DNA from: Bacteroidota bacterium
GTDB lineage: Bacteria > Bacteroidota > Bacteroidia > JACCXN01
Direction of reading: 5' to 3'
Length of the DNA: 64,000 nt
NCBI GenBank assembly: GCA_013696965.1
Contig: JACCXN010000035.1
Span: forward strand, 16,471 to 80,470
Shown in pieces: positions 1 through 8,586 of this stretch. Numbering within the stretch: the stretch's first letter is position 1; every line of letters starts with the position of its first letter. The translations under genes and the position numbers were made by a program. The notes beneath the pieces were generated by a model. The model worked only from the letters and a program-made list of their open reading frames with translations. It was not told the DNA's origin and ran no database searches.

Positions 1-1
1 A

Positions 2-2437
2 AAAGGCGATCAAATTAAAATCGTTTCTTTTTTAATGGATCAACCCTCCATTTTAGCTAAAGTTCTGGCTGATGGAAAAGCAAACTGGGATATAGCCCTT
101 GAGGATTCCACAACTCCAGTTGAATCAGAAGATCCTACAGAGTTTAAAGCTTCTTTAAATAGTTATGAAATAATCAATGGAAAAATTGTTTACGATGACA
201 TCCCTGGTAATATGTATGCCGAATTAATTGGATTTAACCATAAGGGAAGCGGTGATTTTACCCAGGATAATTTTATTTTGGAAACCATCACTAACATTGA
301 TCAACTTACATACAAATCAGATGGGGTAAAAATGTTAAACAAGGTTAAAACTACTTTTAAAGCCGATCTTGATATGGATATGAAGAACATGAAATTCACA
401 TTCAAAGAAAATGAAGTTCAGCTAAACGAGTTGTTTATGGGCTTTGACGGATGGGTTTCCATGCCAACAGATGATATTGACATGGATATTACATTTTTTG
501 CTAAAAAGACTGAATTTAAAAATATTCTTTCTCTTGTTCCTGCCGTTTATTCCAATGATTTTGCTTCGGTTAAAACATCAGGAACACTTTCCCTGGATGG
601 TTTTGTGAAAGGAAAATACAATGAAACTACTATGCCTGGATTTGGAACAAAATTGCTTGTTGAAAATGCCATGTTTCAATATCCTGATCTTCCTAAAGCA
701 GTTACTAACATTAATATTAATCTAGTGGTTGATAATAAAACCGGGGTTCCTGATCATACTATCGTTAACTTAAAACGATTTTATATGGAAATGGCTGAAA
801 ATCCTTTTGAAATGAAAATGCTTGTAACCACTCCTGTTTCAGATGCCAATATTGATGGTGTAATTAAAGGAAAGGTACTTCTTAGCAGTATAAAAGATAT
901 TGTGCCTTTAGAGCAGGGCGAAAGCATGAATGGTACAATTGTGGCCGATATTACCATGAAAGGACGAATGTCTTCAATAGAAAAAGAGCAATATGACCAG
1001 TTTAACCTTGCCGGAACATTAATGGCAGTTGACATGGAATATAAAAGCAACGATACACCTTATGATGTTTTTATCAATAAAGCTTATCTTAATTTCTCTC
1101 CAAAATTTGTTGAACTTTCCACTTTTGAATCAAAAATTGGCAAGAGCGATATTAATGCAAGTGGTAAGATTACGCATTTCATTGAATACATGTTCAAAGA
1201 TGAAACCCTGGATGGTGTATTTGCGATGAATTCCAGATTAATGGATCTTAATGAATTTATGGCAGAGAGTGAAACACCCACAGCTTCCCAACCAACAAAA
1301 ACCCCAACAGAGCAAGTACCAATGAGTGTTATTGAAGTGCCTGGTAATATTAATTTTTTGTTTACTGCTGCAATTTCTAAAATGCTATACGATAATATGG
1401 AAATGGAAAATGTAACTGGTTCTATTAAGATAGCAGATAAGATGGTGGATATGAATAACCTGCGCATGAATATGCTGGGTGGAGCAATGGTAGTGAATGG
1501 AAGTTATGAAACAAAAGACCTTACTAAACCAGGTATTGCATTCTCCCTTGATATTCAAAATTTTGACATTCAAAAAACTGTTCTGACTTTTAATACTGTT
1601 GAAAAACTTGCCCCGGTTGCTAAAAACAGCCACGGTAAATTTTCAACCAGCATGACTGTAAAAGGTATACTAGACGATAAAATGGAACCTGTACTGAATA
1701 CACTTAATGGCGGTGGTAAACTATCTACAGGAAATGTGGTTGTTACCAATTTTGAGCCCATAAGTAAAATGGCTGATGCCCTGAAAATGGAGCAGTATAA
1801 GAAATTAGCCCTCAATGATGTTAATCTTTCCTTTGAATTTAAAGAGGGAAAGGTTGTAGTGGAACCCTTTGATATTAAAATAGGGAATACAAATGCAAGG
1901 GTAGGAGGGAGCACCGGTTTTGACCAAACCATTAATTATACATGGAATCTTGATGTGCCTCGCTCTGAATTTGGTGGGGCTGCAAATACTGCTTTAGCCG
2001 GACTTGTTTCCCAGGCAAAAGCTAAAGGAGCAAATGTTGATTTAGGCGACAGGATAAAAGTTGATGTGCTTGTTGGTGGAACTGTAACTGCTCCTACAAT
2101 TAAAGTTGGATTAAAAGATATGGCAGATAATCTTGCTTCAGGTTTAAAAGATAAAGCAAAAGAAGAATTGGATAAGAAAAAAGCAGAACTTGAAGCCAAA
2201 GCACGTGAAGAGGCTGATAAACTTAAAAAGAACGCCCAAGACAAGGTAAATGCAGAAACCGACAAAGCCAAAGCAGCTGCCCAGGCAGAAGCAGACAAGG
2301 CTAAAACAGAGGCGGAAGCAAAAGTTAAAGCAGAGGCTGATAAAATTAAAGCAGAGGCTGATCGTAAAAAACAGGAAGCTGAAGACAAAGCCAAGGAGGA
2401 AGCAAAAAAGAAACTGAAAGGTTTAATTAAACCTTAA
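2..2437 (+). CDS. AsmA family protein, 5' end outside window
   Basis: The reading frame is open from the first bases of the window, without a stop before the first ATG at 35, so the gene begins upstream and that ATG is internal. The visible 811 residues are mostly the repeated beta-strand pattern of AsmA/DUF748-type proteins, envelope proteins of Gram-negative bacteria linked to outer-membrane lipid handling. The last conserved block (about 1690-2090 in DNA) has the AsmA C-terminal look, with a GGGKLSTG turn followed by a beta domain ending near PRSEFGG. After it comes a tail of about 100 residues made of Lys/Glu/Ala heptad-like repeats (KAEADK, KAKEEA), very probably a coiled coil. The Ala-rich opposite-strand frame over this tail is a shadow. 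The family assignment is from sequence pattern; the exact function is unknown. Confidence 0.8.
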   Translation, partial: KGDQIKIVSFLMDQPSILAKVLADGKANWDIALEDSTTPVESEDPTEFKASLNSYEIINGKIVYDDIPGNMYAELIGFNHKGSGDFTQDNFILETITNIDQLTYKSDGVKMLNKVKTTFKADLDMDMKNMKFTFKENEVQLNELFMGFDGWVSMPTDDIDMDITFFAKKTEFKNILSLVPAVYSNDFASVKTSGTLSLDGFVKGKYNETTMPGFGTKLLVENAMFQYPDLPKAVTNININLVVDNKTGVPDHTIVNLKRFYMEMAENPFEMKMLVTTPVSDANIDGVIKGKVLLSSIKDIVPLEQGESMNGTIVADITMKGRMSSIEKEQYDQFNLAGTLMAVDMEYKSNDTPYDVFINKAYLNFSPKFVELSTFESKIGKSDINASGKITHFIEYMFKDETLDGVFAMNSRLMDLNEFMAESETPTASQPTKTPTEQVPMSVIEVPGNINFLFTAAISKMLYDNMEMENVTGSIKIADKMVDMNNLRMNMLGGAMVVNGSYETKDLTKPGIAFSLDIQNFDIQKTVLTFNTVEKLAPVAKNSHGKFSTSMTVKGILDDKMEPVLNTLNGGGKLSTGNVVVTNFEPISKMADALKMEQYKKLALNDVNLSFEFKEGKVVVEPFDIKIGNTNARVGGSTGFDQTINYTWNLDVPRSEFGGAANTALAGLVSQAKAKGANVDLGDRIKVDVLVGGTVTAPTIKVGLKDMADNLASGLKDKAKEELDKKKAELEAKAREEADKLKKNAQDKVNAETDKAKAAAQAEADKAKTEAEAKVKAEADKIKAEADRKKQEAEDKAKEEAKKKLKGLIKP

Positions 2438-2496
2438 ATTAATTAGGGAGCAATAATTTTTAAATTCCCTGAATAATTAAATTTGTTTTTCAAACA

Positions 2497-2531
2497 AAAG
2501 AGCCTGCAGGTTAAATTGCAGGCTCTTTTTT
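2497..2531 (+). terminator. Rho-independent terminator after AsmA-like gene
   Basis: A perfect 12-bp stem, AAAGAGCCTGCA (2497-2508) with TGCAGGCTCTTT (2517-2528), 8-base loop, followed by a run of T. It lies 60 bases after the AsmA stop codon. Confidence 0.9.
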
Positions 2532-2602
2532 ATAAAACTATTTTTACTTTTTATTTCAAGCTTCAACAGTCAAAGGTGCTGTTATAGTCAGTGCTTTATG
2601 TT

Positions 2603-2734
2603 TTATTCTATCAATAACTTTCCTGTTGCAATAACATTGCCAGAACCACCGTAGGTTTTTTGAAAAGTTGTCTGTGCATTGATTCTCAAGCCAACAAAGG
2701 CGAGCAAAATTGTCAAGAGTAGTTTTGTTTTCAT
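2603..2734 (-). pseudogene. Remnant of a secreted repeat protein (signal peptide only)
   Basis: This 43-codon frame starts MKTKLLLTILLAFVG and continues to a signal-peptidase-like site INAQ, then TTFQKTYGGSGN, and stops soon after. A classical signal peptide followed by FQKTYGG is the usual start of long secreted Bacteroidota beta-propeller-like proteins (FQKTYGG...DGGY repeats). Only the first few residues of the mature part remain, so I read it as a truncated remnant. It could also be a very short secreted peptide. The family link rests on a short motif. Confidence 0.45.
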
Positions 2735-2837
2735 CTTATTTTATTTTTAATTCTTGTCGTTGTCAAAATGTGACTAATTGTCTGCCGAGAAATTGTCTGC
2801 CTGTCTTTTTTAGCATTGGCTATAACTAGTTAAATTT

Positions 2838-3815
2838 TCAACTTCCCTTCCTGGGGTTGAAAATCTCGGCCATCATACAGCGGGCGCTGCCTCCTCCATA
2901 CTTTTCTATATGGCTGATGTCGGCATAAAATATGGTTGCTTGGGCTTCAATTTTATTTATTTGATCAACAGTCAATGATTCATAACCTTGTTTGGACATT
3001 ACCAGCAAAGGTTTTCCTGTTGTGGTTTTTAATTCCAACATATTTCCTGCAAAATTCAGCATTTGTTTAAGGCTAATTTCAACAATTGTTTTTCCTGTGG
3101 CAAGTAAAGAATTAAGTAAATTTTCCTTTTCCTTTTCATTTGAAATAGATTCAAGGCAGGCAATAGCAATTTTTTCACCCACTGCCATTAAAACATTTGT
3201 ATGGTAAATGGGAACATCATTTTGATCAAAAGCCTGGAAACAAATTGAAGTATAGCCCAAATGCGCACAAAATAATTCGAGTACCTCCGGACTGGTCCGT
3301 GTTGAAAGGCAGGCATAAACTATTTTATTTTGCCTATCAAGAATCATACTCCCCGTTCCCTCTAAGTATTTATCTTGCTTTTCAAAATAACTGAGATCGA
3401 TGATTTCTGAAATTTCAAAACCATATTCAGATTCAAGTGCGCTAATGATTTGTGTTTTTCTTTCCAGCCGCCTGTTATGGGCTTCCATTGGATAAAGAAC
3501 AATTCTTCCATCTTCATGAAAAGTAATCCAGTTATTTGGAAATATTGAATCCGGTGTGTAAGGCGAAGGGGTATCATTAAAAGTGATGACTTCCATACCT
3601 GATTTTTTTAATCCCTCCACAAAATCATCGAACTCCTGCAATGCTTTTTCCTGAATTGTTTTTGCCCCTTGTGGCTCGGGAGCAACCTGGAAAGCATTTG
3701 TTAACGCAGTTTGTTCATTGTAACCAAAGTTTAGCGGGCGTATCATTAATACAGTAGATGTTGTCTGTCTTTGAAATCCCTTATCCTTTAATTCCTGCTT
3801 ACCTTTGTAATTCAT
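2838..3815 (-). CDS. ctlX: Citrulline utilization hydrolase CtlX-like (guanidino-group hydrolase fold)
   Basis: The 325-residue protein has the amidinotransferase/arginine-deiminase fold signature. The N-terminal block STVLMIRPLNFGYNEQT is characteristic of CtlX proteins. The substrate-pocket motif FPNNW is near residue 93, the catalytic His is in the YHTNVLM segment, and the nucleophilic Cys is Cys313 in GGGSARCMM. Length agrees with the family. Family members are annotated as hydrolases for citrulline or related guanidino/ureido compounds; the substrate here is inferred. It lies 43 bases downstream of a second deiminase-fold gene on the same strand and is probably cotranscribed with it. Confidence 0.8.
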   Translation of the reverse strand: MNYKGKQELKDKGFQRQTTSTVLMIRPLNFGYNEQTALTNAFQVAPEPQGAKTIQEKALQEFDDFVEGLKKSGMEVITFNDTPSPYTPDSIFPNNWITFHEDGRIVLYPMEAHNRRLERKTQIISALESEYGFEISEIIDLSYFEKQDKYLEGTGSMILDRQNKIVYACLSTRTSPEVLELFCAHLGYTSICFQAFDQNDVPIYHTNVLMAVGEKIAIACLESISNEKEKENLLNSLLATGKTIVEISLKQMLNFAGNMLELKTTTGKPLLVMSKQGYESLTVDQINKIEAQATIFYADISHIEKYGGGSARCMMAEIFNPRKGS

Positions 3816-3858
3816 TTTCTATTGTTAAAATCGTGTTTTTCATTGGAGTTCATCTGAT

Positions 3859-5178
3859 TCAGGCCCGTTCAAGGTATTTTTTTATGCAATGCAAGGAACC
3901 TGAATTTTCAATAAAAGGATGAAAATCCCCAAGCGAAATTACTTTAAAACCTAAATCTTTCCATATTTTTTTATTGTAATCATCTGTTTTTTTTAATTCT
4001 TTCCAATTACCATAACCATAGGTGGGAAGCCAAACCGTTTTAATTTCATAATTAATTATTTCAACAAGTGCATTGTTGCTGGTTGCAAAGTACCAGGTTC
4101 TTAACTTTTCTTTTTCATCATCAAAATAAATCAAGGGCAGGGGATTACGAATTACTTCAAACCCGGCTTTTATAAGGTTATTTGCAATGTTATCAAATAG
4201 CTCTGTCATGGCATAAGAAAGAACGGGTAAATTTATTAATTCTGAAGCCAGTTTTGGATCCCCAACTAATATTCTGTACTTTCCATTTTCTGATCTTCCC
4301 GCGAGTGTTAAAAACATATCTATATGGAAAATTGGCTGAACAGTTCCTCCTTCATTTTTCCGGTAATAATATTGTTTCCACCGCTCACCTTTATACTCAA
4401 AGTCACTTTCCTTGCTGGATGGAACCGGAAGTGTACAGCCAACATAAATTATCTTTCGGGTTCTATCTAAATACTTCTTGTATAAACGTGTTATAAGTTT
4501 CGATTTGGATTCTCCTTTTTTAGAAATAACCATACTACTTATGTATTTCAGGGATATTATAGGATGATCAGCTCCTATTAAAAAAAAATCATCTCCCACA
4601 AGAATGTTTCCTCCCTCAAAATACAATGGAATCTGGGTTCTTCCCCATTTAAGGTCCTTTGCAACAAAGTCAGCAATAAAACCATCCTCCCAACGTGGAA
4701 AAGAATGAGGTTCTATAAAATAACTTTTATTGCTTACAGCGTCCTTAACAATGGCGTAGGCATCCTCAGCCCAAATAGTGAAATTTATGTAATCCGGAAA
4801 TTCAATTAATCTAACTTGCTTGCCCATTTTTTTTTCTAGCATCCAGGCATTTAAAAACGCATGACAACCGTTTTGGGCAAGGATAATAATTTCTGTATGT
4901 TCCGGAAGTTTTTGAAATAACTCACTATAAACTGCCCAGTGTGGATTATCATCTCCTTCAATAATATAGTAGGGTATTGTGAAAAGTATTTTTTTGATTT
5001 TTCCCTCTGCACTGCTAACCAAGCTTGGGTGCTTGGGTTTTTTATCCAGATATTCATCTAAAAACAACAAGGAAAAAGCTCTTTTTTCCAATGATTTTTC
5101 AGAAACGTCATGCCAGGTGTGTGAAACAACGGCATCAACATCTTTGAAATGGCGTATTTTTAGTGGTAGTTCCTCCAT
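3859..5178 (-). CDS. Peptidylarginine deiminase / agmatine deiminase-like protein
   Basis: A 439-residue protein of the Cys-dependent guanidino-modifying superfamily. Visible motifs in order are WAEDAY (Asp for substrate), PLYFEGGNILVGDD (glycine-rich strand), PIFHIDMFL (catalytic His-x-Asp) and a C-terminal SGSLHCIKKY with Cys431 as likely nucleophile. The frame is open to an ATG at 5310, but that upstream part reads through a terminator hairpin of the preceding gene and encodes an unlikely Phe-rich leader. The ATG at 5178 (protein start MEELPLKI) is therefore chosen. No signal peptide is seen, so it is probably cytoplasmic. It forms a likely two-gene operon with the CtlX-like gene. Substrate (free agmatine, arginine or protein arginine) cannot be decided. 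Confidence 0.75.
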   Translation of the reverse strand: MEELPLKIRHFKDVDAVVSHTWHDVSEKSLEKRAFSLLFLDEYLDKKPKHPSLVSSAEGKIKKILFTIPYYIIEGDDNPHWAVYSELFQKLPEHTEIIILAQNGCHAFLNAWMLEKKMGKQVRLIEFPDYINFTIWAEDAYAIVKDAVSNKSYFIEPHSFPRWEDGFIADFVAKDLKWGRTQIPLYFEGGNILVGDDFFLIGADHPIISLKYISSMVISKKGESKSKLITRLYKKYLDRTRKIIYVGCTLPVPSSKESDFEYKGERWKQYYYRKNEGGTVQPIFHIDMFLTLAGRSENGKYRILVGDPKLASELINLPVLSYAMTELFDNIANNLIKAGFEVIRNPLPLIYFDDEKEKLRTWYFATSNNALVEIINYEIKTVWLPTYGYGNWKELKKTDDYNKKIWKDLGFKVISLGDFHPFIENSGSLHCIKKYLERA

Positions 5179-5238
5179 TTTTGTGTAATCAAGTTTTATA
5201 AACCTTAATTTACGAAAATACCAGAGGATAAAAAAGTG

Positions 5239-5276
5239 TTTAAAAACAAACAAGCTGCATTTGTCTTGCAGCTTGT
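5239..5276 (-). terminator. Terminator downstream of E1 dehydrogenase gene
   Basis: A 9-bp stem CAAGCTGCA / TGCAGCTTG (5251-5259 and 5267-5275) with a 7-base loop. On the minus strand it is followed by TTTGTTTTT. It lies between the E1 gene stop (5333) and the deiminase gene, and argues against a deiminase start at 5310. Confidence 0.8.
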
Positions 5277-5332
5277 CTGGAAGGATAAAAAAATAATTTT
5301 CGGGGTTCATCTAGCCCCCTTTAAACATAAAA

Positions 5333-7762
5333 TTAGTAAATGGCGGGAAACTTTAAAGGGTTAACTTCACTCATCAAAGCATAAACAATATCAAAAACAT
5401 CGTCAATACCAGGTTTTGAAAAATAATCACCATCTGTACCATAAGCAGGCCTGTGATTTTTTGCTGTTAAGGTTCTTGGTGCTGAATCCAAAAATTTATA
5501 AGCCTCTTGTTTCTCTAAAATTTGTTGAAGAATAAAACCAGAGGCCCCACCTTCTACATCCTCATCCAATATTACAAGCCTGTTTGTTTTTTTAACCGAT
5601 TCCACCAGGGATTGAGATATATCAAAAGGCAACAAGGTTTGTACATCAATTACCTCTACTGATATTCCTGATTCTAAAAGGTTTTTAGCCGCATCCAGTG
5701 CAATTCTGCAACATGAACCATAAGTAACCAGGGTAACATCCGATCCTTCATTTAATACCTCGGGAACTCCAAGGGGAATTTTAAACTCACCAAAATTAGC
5801 AGGCTTATTTTCTTTTAACCTGTATCCATTAAGTGGTTCAATAACAATTGCAGGATCATCTCCTTGTAAAAGTGTGTTGTAAAATCCTGCTGCCTGAGTC
5901 ATGTTTCTTGGTACACAAACATAAATTCCTCTTAGTGCGCCAACAATCATTCCCATAGGAGAGCCGGAATGCCAAATGCCTTCCAGGCGATGTCCTCTGG
6001 TACGAATAATTAAAGGAGCTTTTTGTCCTCCCTTTGTTCTGTATTGAAGTGTGGCTAAATCATCACTTAATATTTGCAATGCATACAAAAGGTAGTCAAG
6101 GTATTGAATTTCTGCTATTGGGCGCAAACCACGCATGGCCATTCCTATACCCTGCCCAATAATAGTCGCTTCTCGTATTCCTGTATCAGAAACCCTTATT
6201 TCACCATACTTTGCCTGTAGTCCCTCTAATCCTTGATTAACACCTCCAATTTTACCTGCATCTTCACCAAAAATAAGCACTTCAGGATATTTTGTCAATA
6301 TAGAGTCAAAGTTATCACGAAGAATTTCTCTTCCATCTACTTGTTCCGATTCATTGTATTCAACTTTCAGCGCTTTTACTTTTAAGGCAGAAGTTCCCGA
6401 TTCGCTATACAAACAGGAGTTGTAGCGTTCATAGCAGTCCTGGTTTGCCTTTTTAAGCCAATGATTTAAATTAGCTCTATTGGAATTTGCGGATTCCTCC
6501 CGTGTTAATCGGAGCACCTTTCTTACTGCTGAAAATATATCTTTTCTGGAAGGATCAATACTTGATGCCAGCTCTTTTTTAATTTGTGAAATTGTATCCC
6601 CTTTTGAACTGGAGGTAATAATTTGTTCAAGTAAGCCATTTACCTCCGTAACTTCATTTTTTATTGGTTCCAGGTAAGCCTGCCATGCTGCATTTTTAGC
6701 CTCTCTTACAACTTTTCTTGCTTCTGATTCTAGGGAGTCCAGAATTTGGGGTGTTGCAATGGACTGTTCAATCATCCATTCGCGCATTTTTTTAATGCAA
6801 TCGTATTCAGCCTCCCATTGGAGTCTTTCTTTTGATTTGTATCTTTCGTGTGAACCGGAAGTAGAATGGCCCTGTGGTTGTGTTACTTCCTCCACATGGA
6901 TTAATACAGGAACATGTTCATTCCTGCAAACATCTATGGCTTCCTCATAAGTATTAATTAAATCAGCATAATTCCATGCCTTTACTTTGAAAATTTCATA
7001 TCCGTTGGTTCCTTGTTCACGCTGAAACCCCGATAGTATACCTGAAATGCTTTCTTTTGTAGTTTGGTATTTTTTAGGCACAGAAATTCCATGGCCATCA
7101 TCCCAGACAGAGATAGCCATAGGCACTTGCAAAACACCAGCTGCATTAAATGTTTCCCAAAACAAGCCCTCCGAAGTGCTGGCATCACCAATGGTACCGA
7201 AAGCAACTTCATTTCCTCCTGTAGTAAATTTGCTGAAATCCTTAAGATCCTTGTTATTCCTGTATACCTTTGATGCCTGAGCCAGCCCTAATAACCGTGG
7301 CATTTGGCCAGCGGTAGGAGAAATATCGGCAGATGAATTTTTCATTTTTGAAATTTCTTTCCAACTACCATCTGCATTAAGACTTCTGGTGGCATAATGT
7401 CCATTCATTTGTCTTCCGCCTGAGGCCGGTTCTGCTTCAATATCCGTATGTGCATAAAGTTGAGCAAAAAACTGTTGAAGAGTTAATTCTCCAATGGCCA
7501 TCATAAAGGTTTGATCGCGGTAATAACCAGAGCGAAAATCACCATTTTTGAATTGTTTTGCCATAGCAATTTGAGGAATTTCCTTGCCATCTCCGAATAT
7601 TCCAAATTTTGCCTTTCCTGTAAGCACTTCCTTTCTTCCCATTAAACTAGCTTCACGACTTTCTATGGCTATCCTATAATCATTCAATATTATTTGTTGT
7701 AATTCCTCTCTTGAGAATTCTTTTACATCTGCTACGCTTTCTGTTGCTTTAGTTGTGGCCAT
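5333..7762 (-). CDS. 2-oxoacid dehydrogenase E1, alpha and beta subunits fused
   Basis: An 809-residue thiamine-diphosphate enzyme. Residues about 15-340 match E1 alpha: the ThDP/Mg motif GTIGDASTSEG followed by NAAG and the phosphorylation-loop-like segment HGISVPKKY. Residues about 455-800 match E1 beta: FGEDAG with the catalytic-region Glu, DTGIREATIIGQGIG, EIQYLDYLLYA and the C-terminal transketolase domain ending in PAY. The two halves are joined by an alpha-helical linker. Such fused E1 proteins are common in Bacteroidota and act on pyruvate or branched-chain 2-oxoacids with separate E2/E3 proteins. No E2 or E3 gene is nearby, so the substrate is not settled by context. The gene is closed by a terminator. 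A near-consensus -7 box, TATCTTCG, is visible upstream. Confidence 0.88.
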   Translation of the reverse strand: MATTKATESVADVKEFSREELQQIILNDYRIAIESREASLMGRKEVLTGKAKFGIFGDGKEIPQIAMAKQFKNGDFRSGYYRDQTFMMAIGELTLQQFFAQLYAHTDIEAEPASGGRQMNGHYATRSLNADGSWKEISKMKNSSADISPTAGQMPRLLGLAQASKVYRNNKDLKDFSKFTTGGNEVAFGTIGDASTSEGLFWETFNAAGVLQVPMAISVWDDGHGISVPKKYQTTKESISGILSGFQREQGTNGYEIFKVKAWNYADLINTYEEAIDVCRNEHVPVLIHVEEVTQPQGHSTSGSHERYKSKERLQWEAEYDCIKKMREWMIEQSIATPQILDSLESEARKVVREAKNAAWQAYLEPIKNEVTEVNGLLEQIITSSSKGDTISQIKKELASSIDPSRKDIFSAVRKVLRLTREESANSNRANLNHWLKKANQDCYERYNSCLYSESGTSALKVKALKVEYNESEQVDGREILRDNFDSILTKYPEVLIFGEDAGKIGGVNQGLEGLQAKYGEIRVSDTGIREATIIGQGIGMAMRGLRPIAEIQYLDYLLYALQILSDDLATLQYRTKGGQKAPLIIRTRGHRLEGIWHSGSPMGMIVGALRGIYVCVPRNMTQAAGFYNTLLQGDDPAIVIEPLNGYRLKENKPANFGEFKIPLGVPEVLNEGSDVTLVTYGSCCRIALDAAKNLLESGISVEVIDVQTLLPFDISQSLVESVKKTNRLVILDEDVEGGASGFILQQILEKQEAYKFLDSAPRTLTAKNHRPAYGTDGDYFSKPGIDDVFDIVYALMSEVNPLKFPAIY

Positions 7763-7995
7763 ATAAAATAAAAGTATCTGTTATTTGCTTAATTTGCGAA
7801 GATACTAATTTATCAACTTTTTTTAAAAAAAAATTTCCCCCTCAATATAGGTTCATGCCTTAGGCCTGCATAAGTGATTATTTACAGATTGTTCAAAAGA
7901 ACAATAATGGATATTTAATTTTTTTTTTGTTTTTTTTATTAGATGGTTTTTTGAAGAGCATTATTTTAATGTTTTTCTGTAAGTGTAATTAAAAT

Positions 7996-8340
7996 TTAGG
8001 GGTTATATACTCGGCTAAATGTTATAGGGCGTTTTCTATTTTTTTTTCGTTTAATCGTCCGTTTTTTCAAGAGCCTGTATGAATGATAAACAGTTAAATT
8101 TTCAATTCTCTCTTTAGTTAAAACTCTATATAATATTCTGTATAATCCTACAATTATTTCTCTTATATTTTTATCGTTTAATTCTGGAACAATTCGACCT
8201 GCTTTAGGAAATTCTTCCAAAGTTCTTGCTGCTTCGAAAAAATCAGGGATCTGGATTTGAGCGTAATTTTCCGAATCCTTAGCTATGAGCAATGTTTTCG
8301 ATGTCTTCGATAGATTGAATTGTCCAATTACTTCAACCAT
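7996..8340 (-). pseudogene. RelE/ParE family toxin with scrambled N-terminus
   Basis: A 114-residue frame. From residue 20 on it is a clear ParE/RelE toxin: AKDSENYAQIQI, FFEAARTLEEFPKAGRIVPEL, IREIIVGLYRILYRV and a final VYHSYRLLK. Residues about 6-19 do not fit the family, but the +1 frame over the same DNA encodes WTIQSIEDIENIAH, exactly the expected first helix. This points to a one-base loss near 8325 and a compensating indel near 8285. The frame stays open but helix 1 is replaced. The ATG overlaps the stop of the antitoxin remnant. Probably inactive, though a working altered toxin cannot be excluded. Confidence 0.7.
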
Positions 8341-8504
8341 TTCTTCAATCGAGTTTTTGCTTCAGAAGTTGTTAATGTTTCACCTTTTCGACTTTGTTCT
8401 ATACCAATTTCTACTTTTTGAAGTAGAATAATACGCTCAATGACTTCTTCAGCGGAGAATGTGTCAGGTAAATCTTTTATTGTCTGTAAAACTTTTTTCT
8501 TGTC
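8328..8504 (-). pseudogene. Antitoxin remnant without start codon
   Basis: Upstream of and overlapping the toxin start is a 58-codon frame beginning DKKKVLQTIKDLP and continuing FSAEEVIERIILLQKVEIGIEQ to a basic end LKKWLK. This is the usual pattern of small antitoxins encoded before ParE-type toxins. The frame is open further upstream but contains no ATG, GTG or TTG near the expected position (the codon before DKKK is CTA). It is taken as a start-less remnant. The stop TAA overlaps the toxin ATG region, as in an intact TA operon. Confidence 0.6.
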
Positions 8505-8586
8505 TAGTATAGCACAAAATTTAATTCCTACGCTGGGCGGGGTATGGGTATAATCCTGCTTTTCCTTGAAGGTTTTCTAGATTTTT

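Noticed and set aside
1936-2394. 152-codon open frame opposite the AsmA-like tail
   Set aside because: It is Ala/Ser/Leu-rich and mirrors the Lys/Glu/Ala repeats of the real gene; no start signals or family pattern.
4182-4496. 104-codon frame opposite the deiminase gene
   Set aside because: The deiminase strand carries clear catalytic motifs over the same DNA; this frame has none.
5179-5310. Longer N-terminus of the deiminase-like protein
   Set aside because: It would translate through a terminator hairpin and gives a Phe-rich leader unlike the family.
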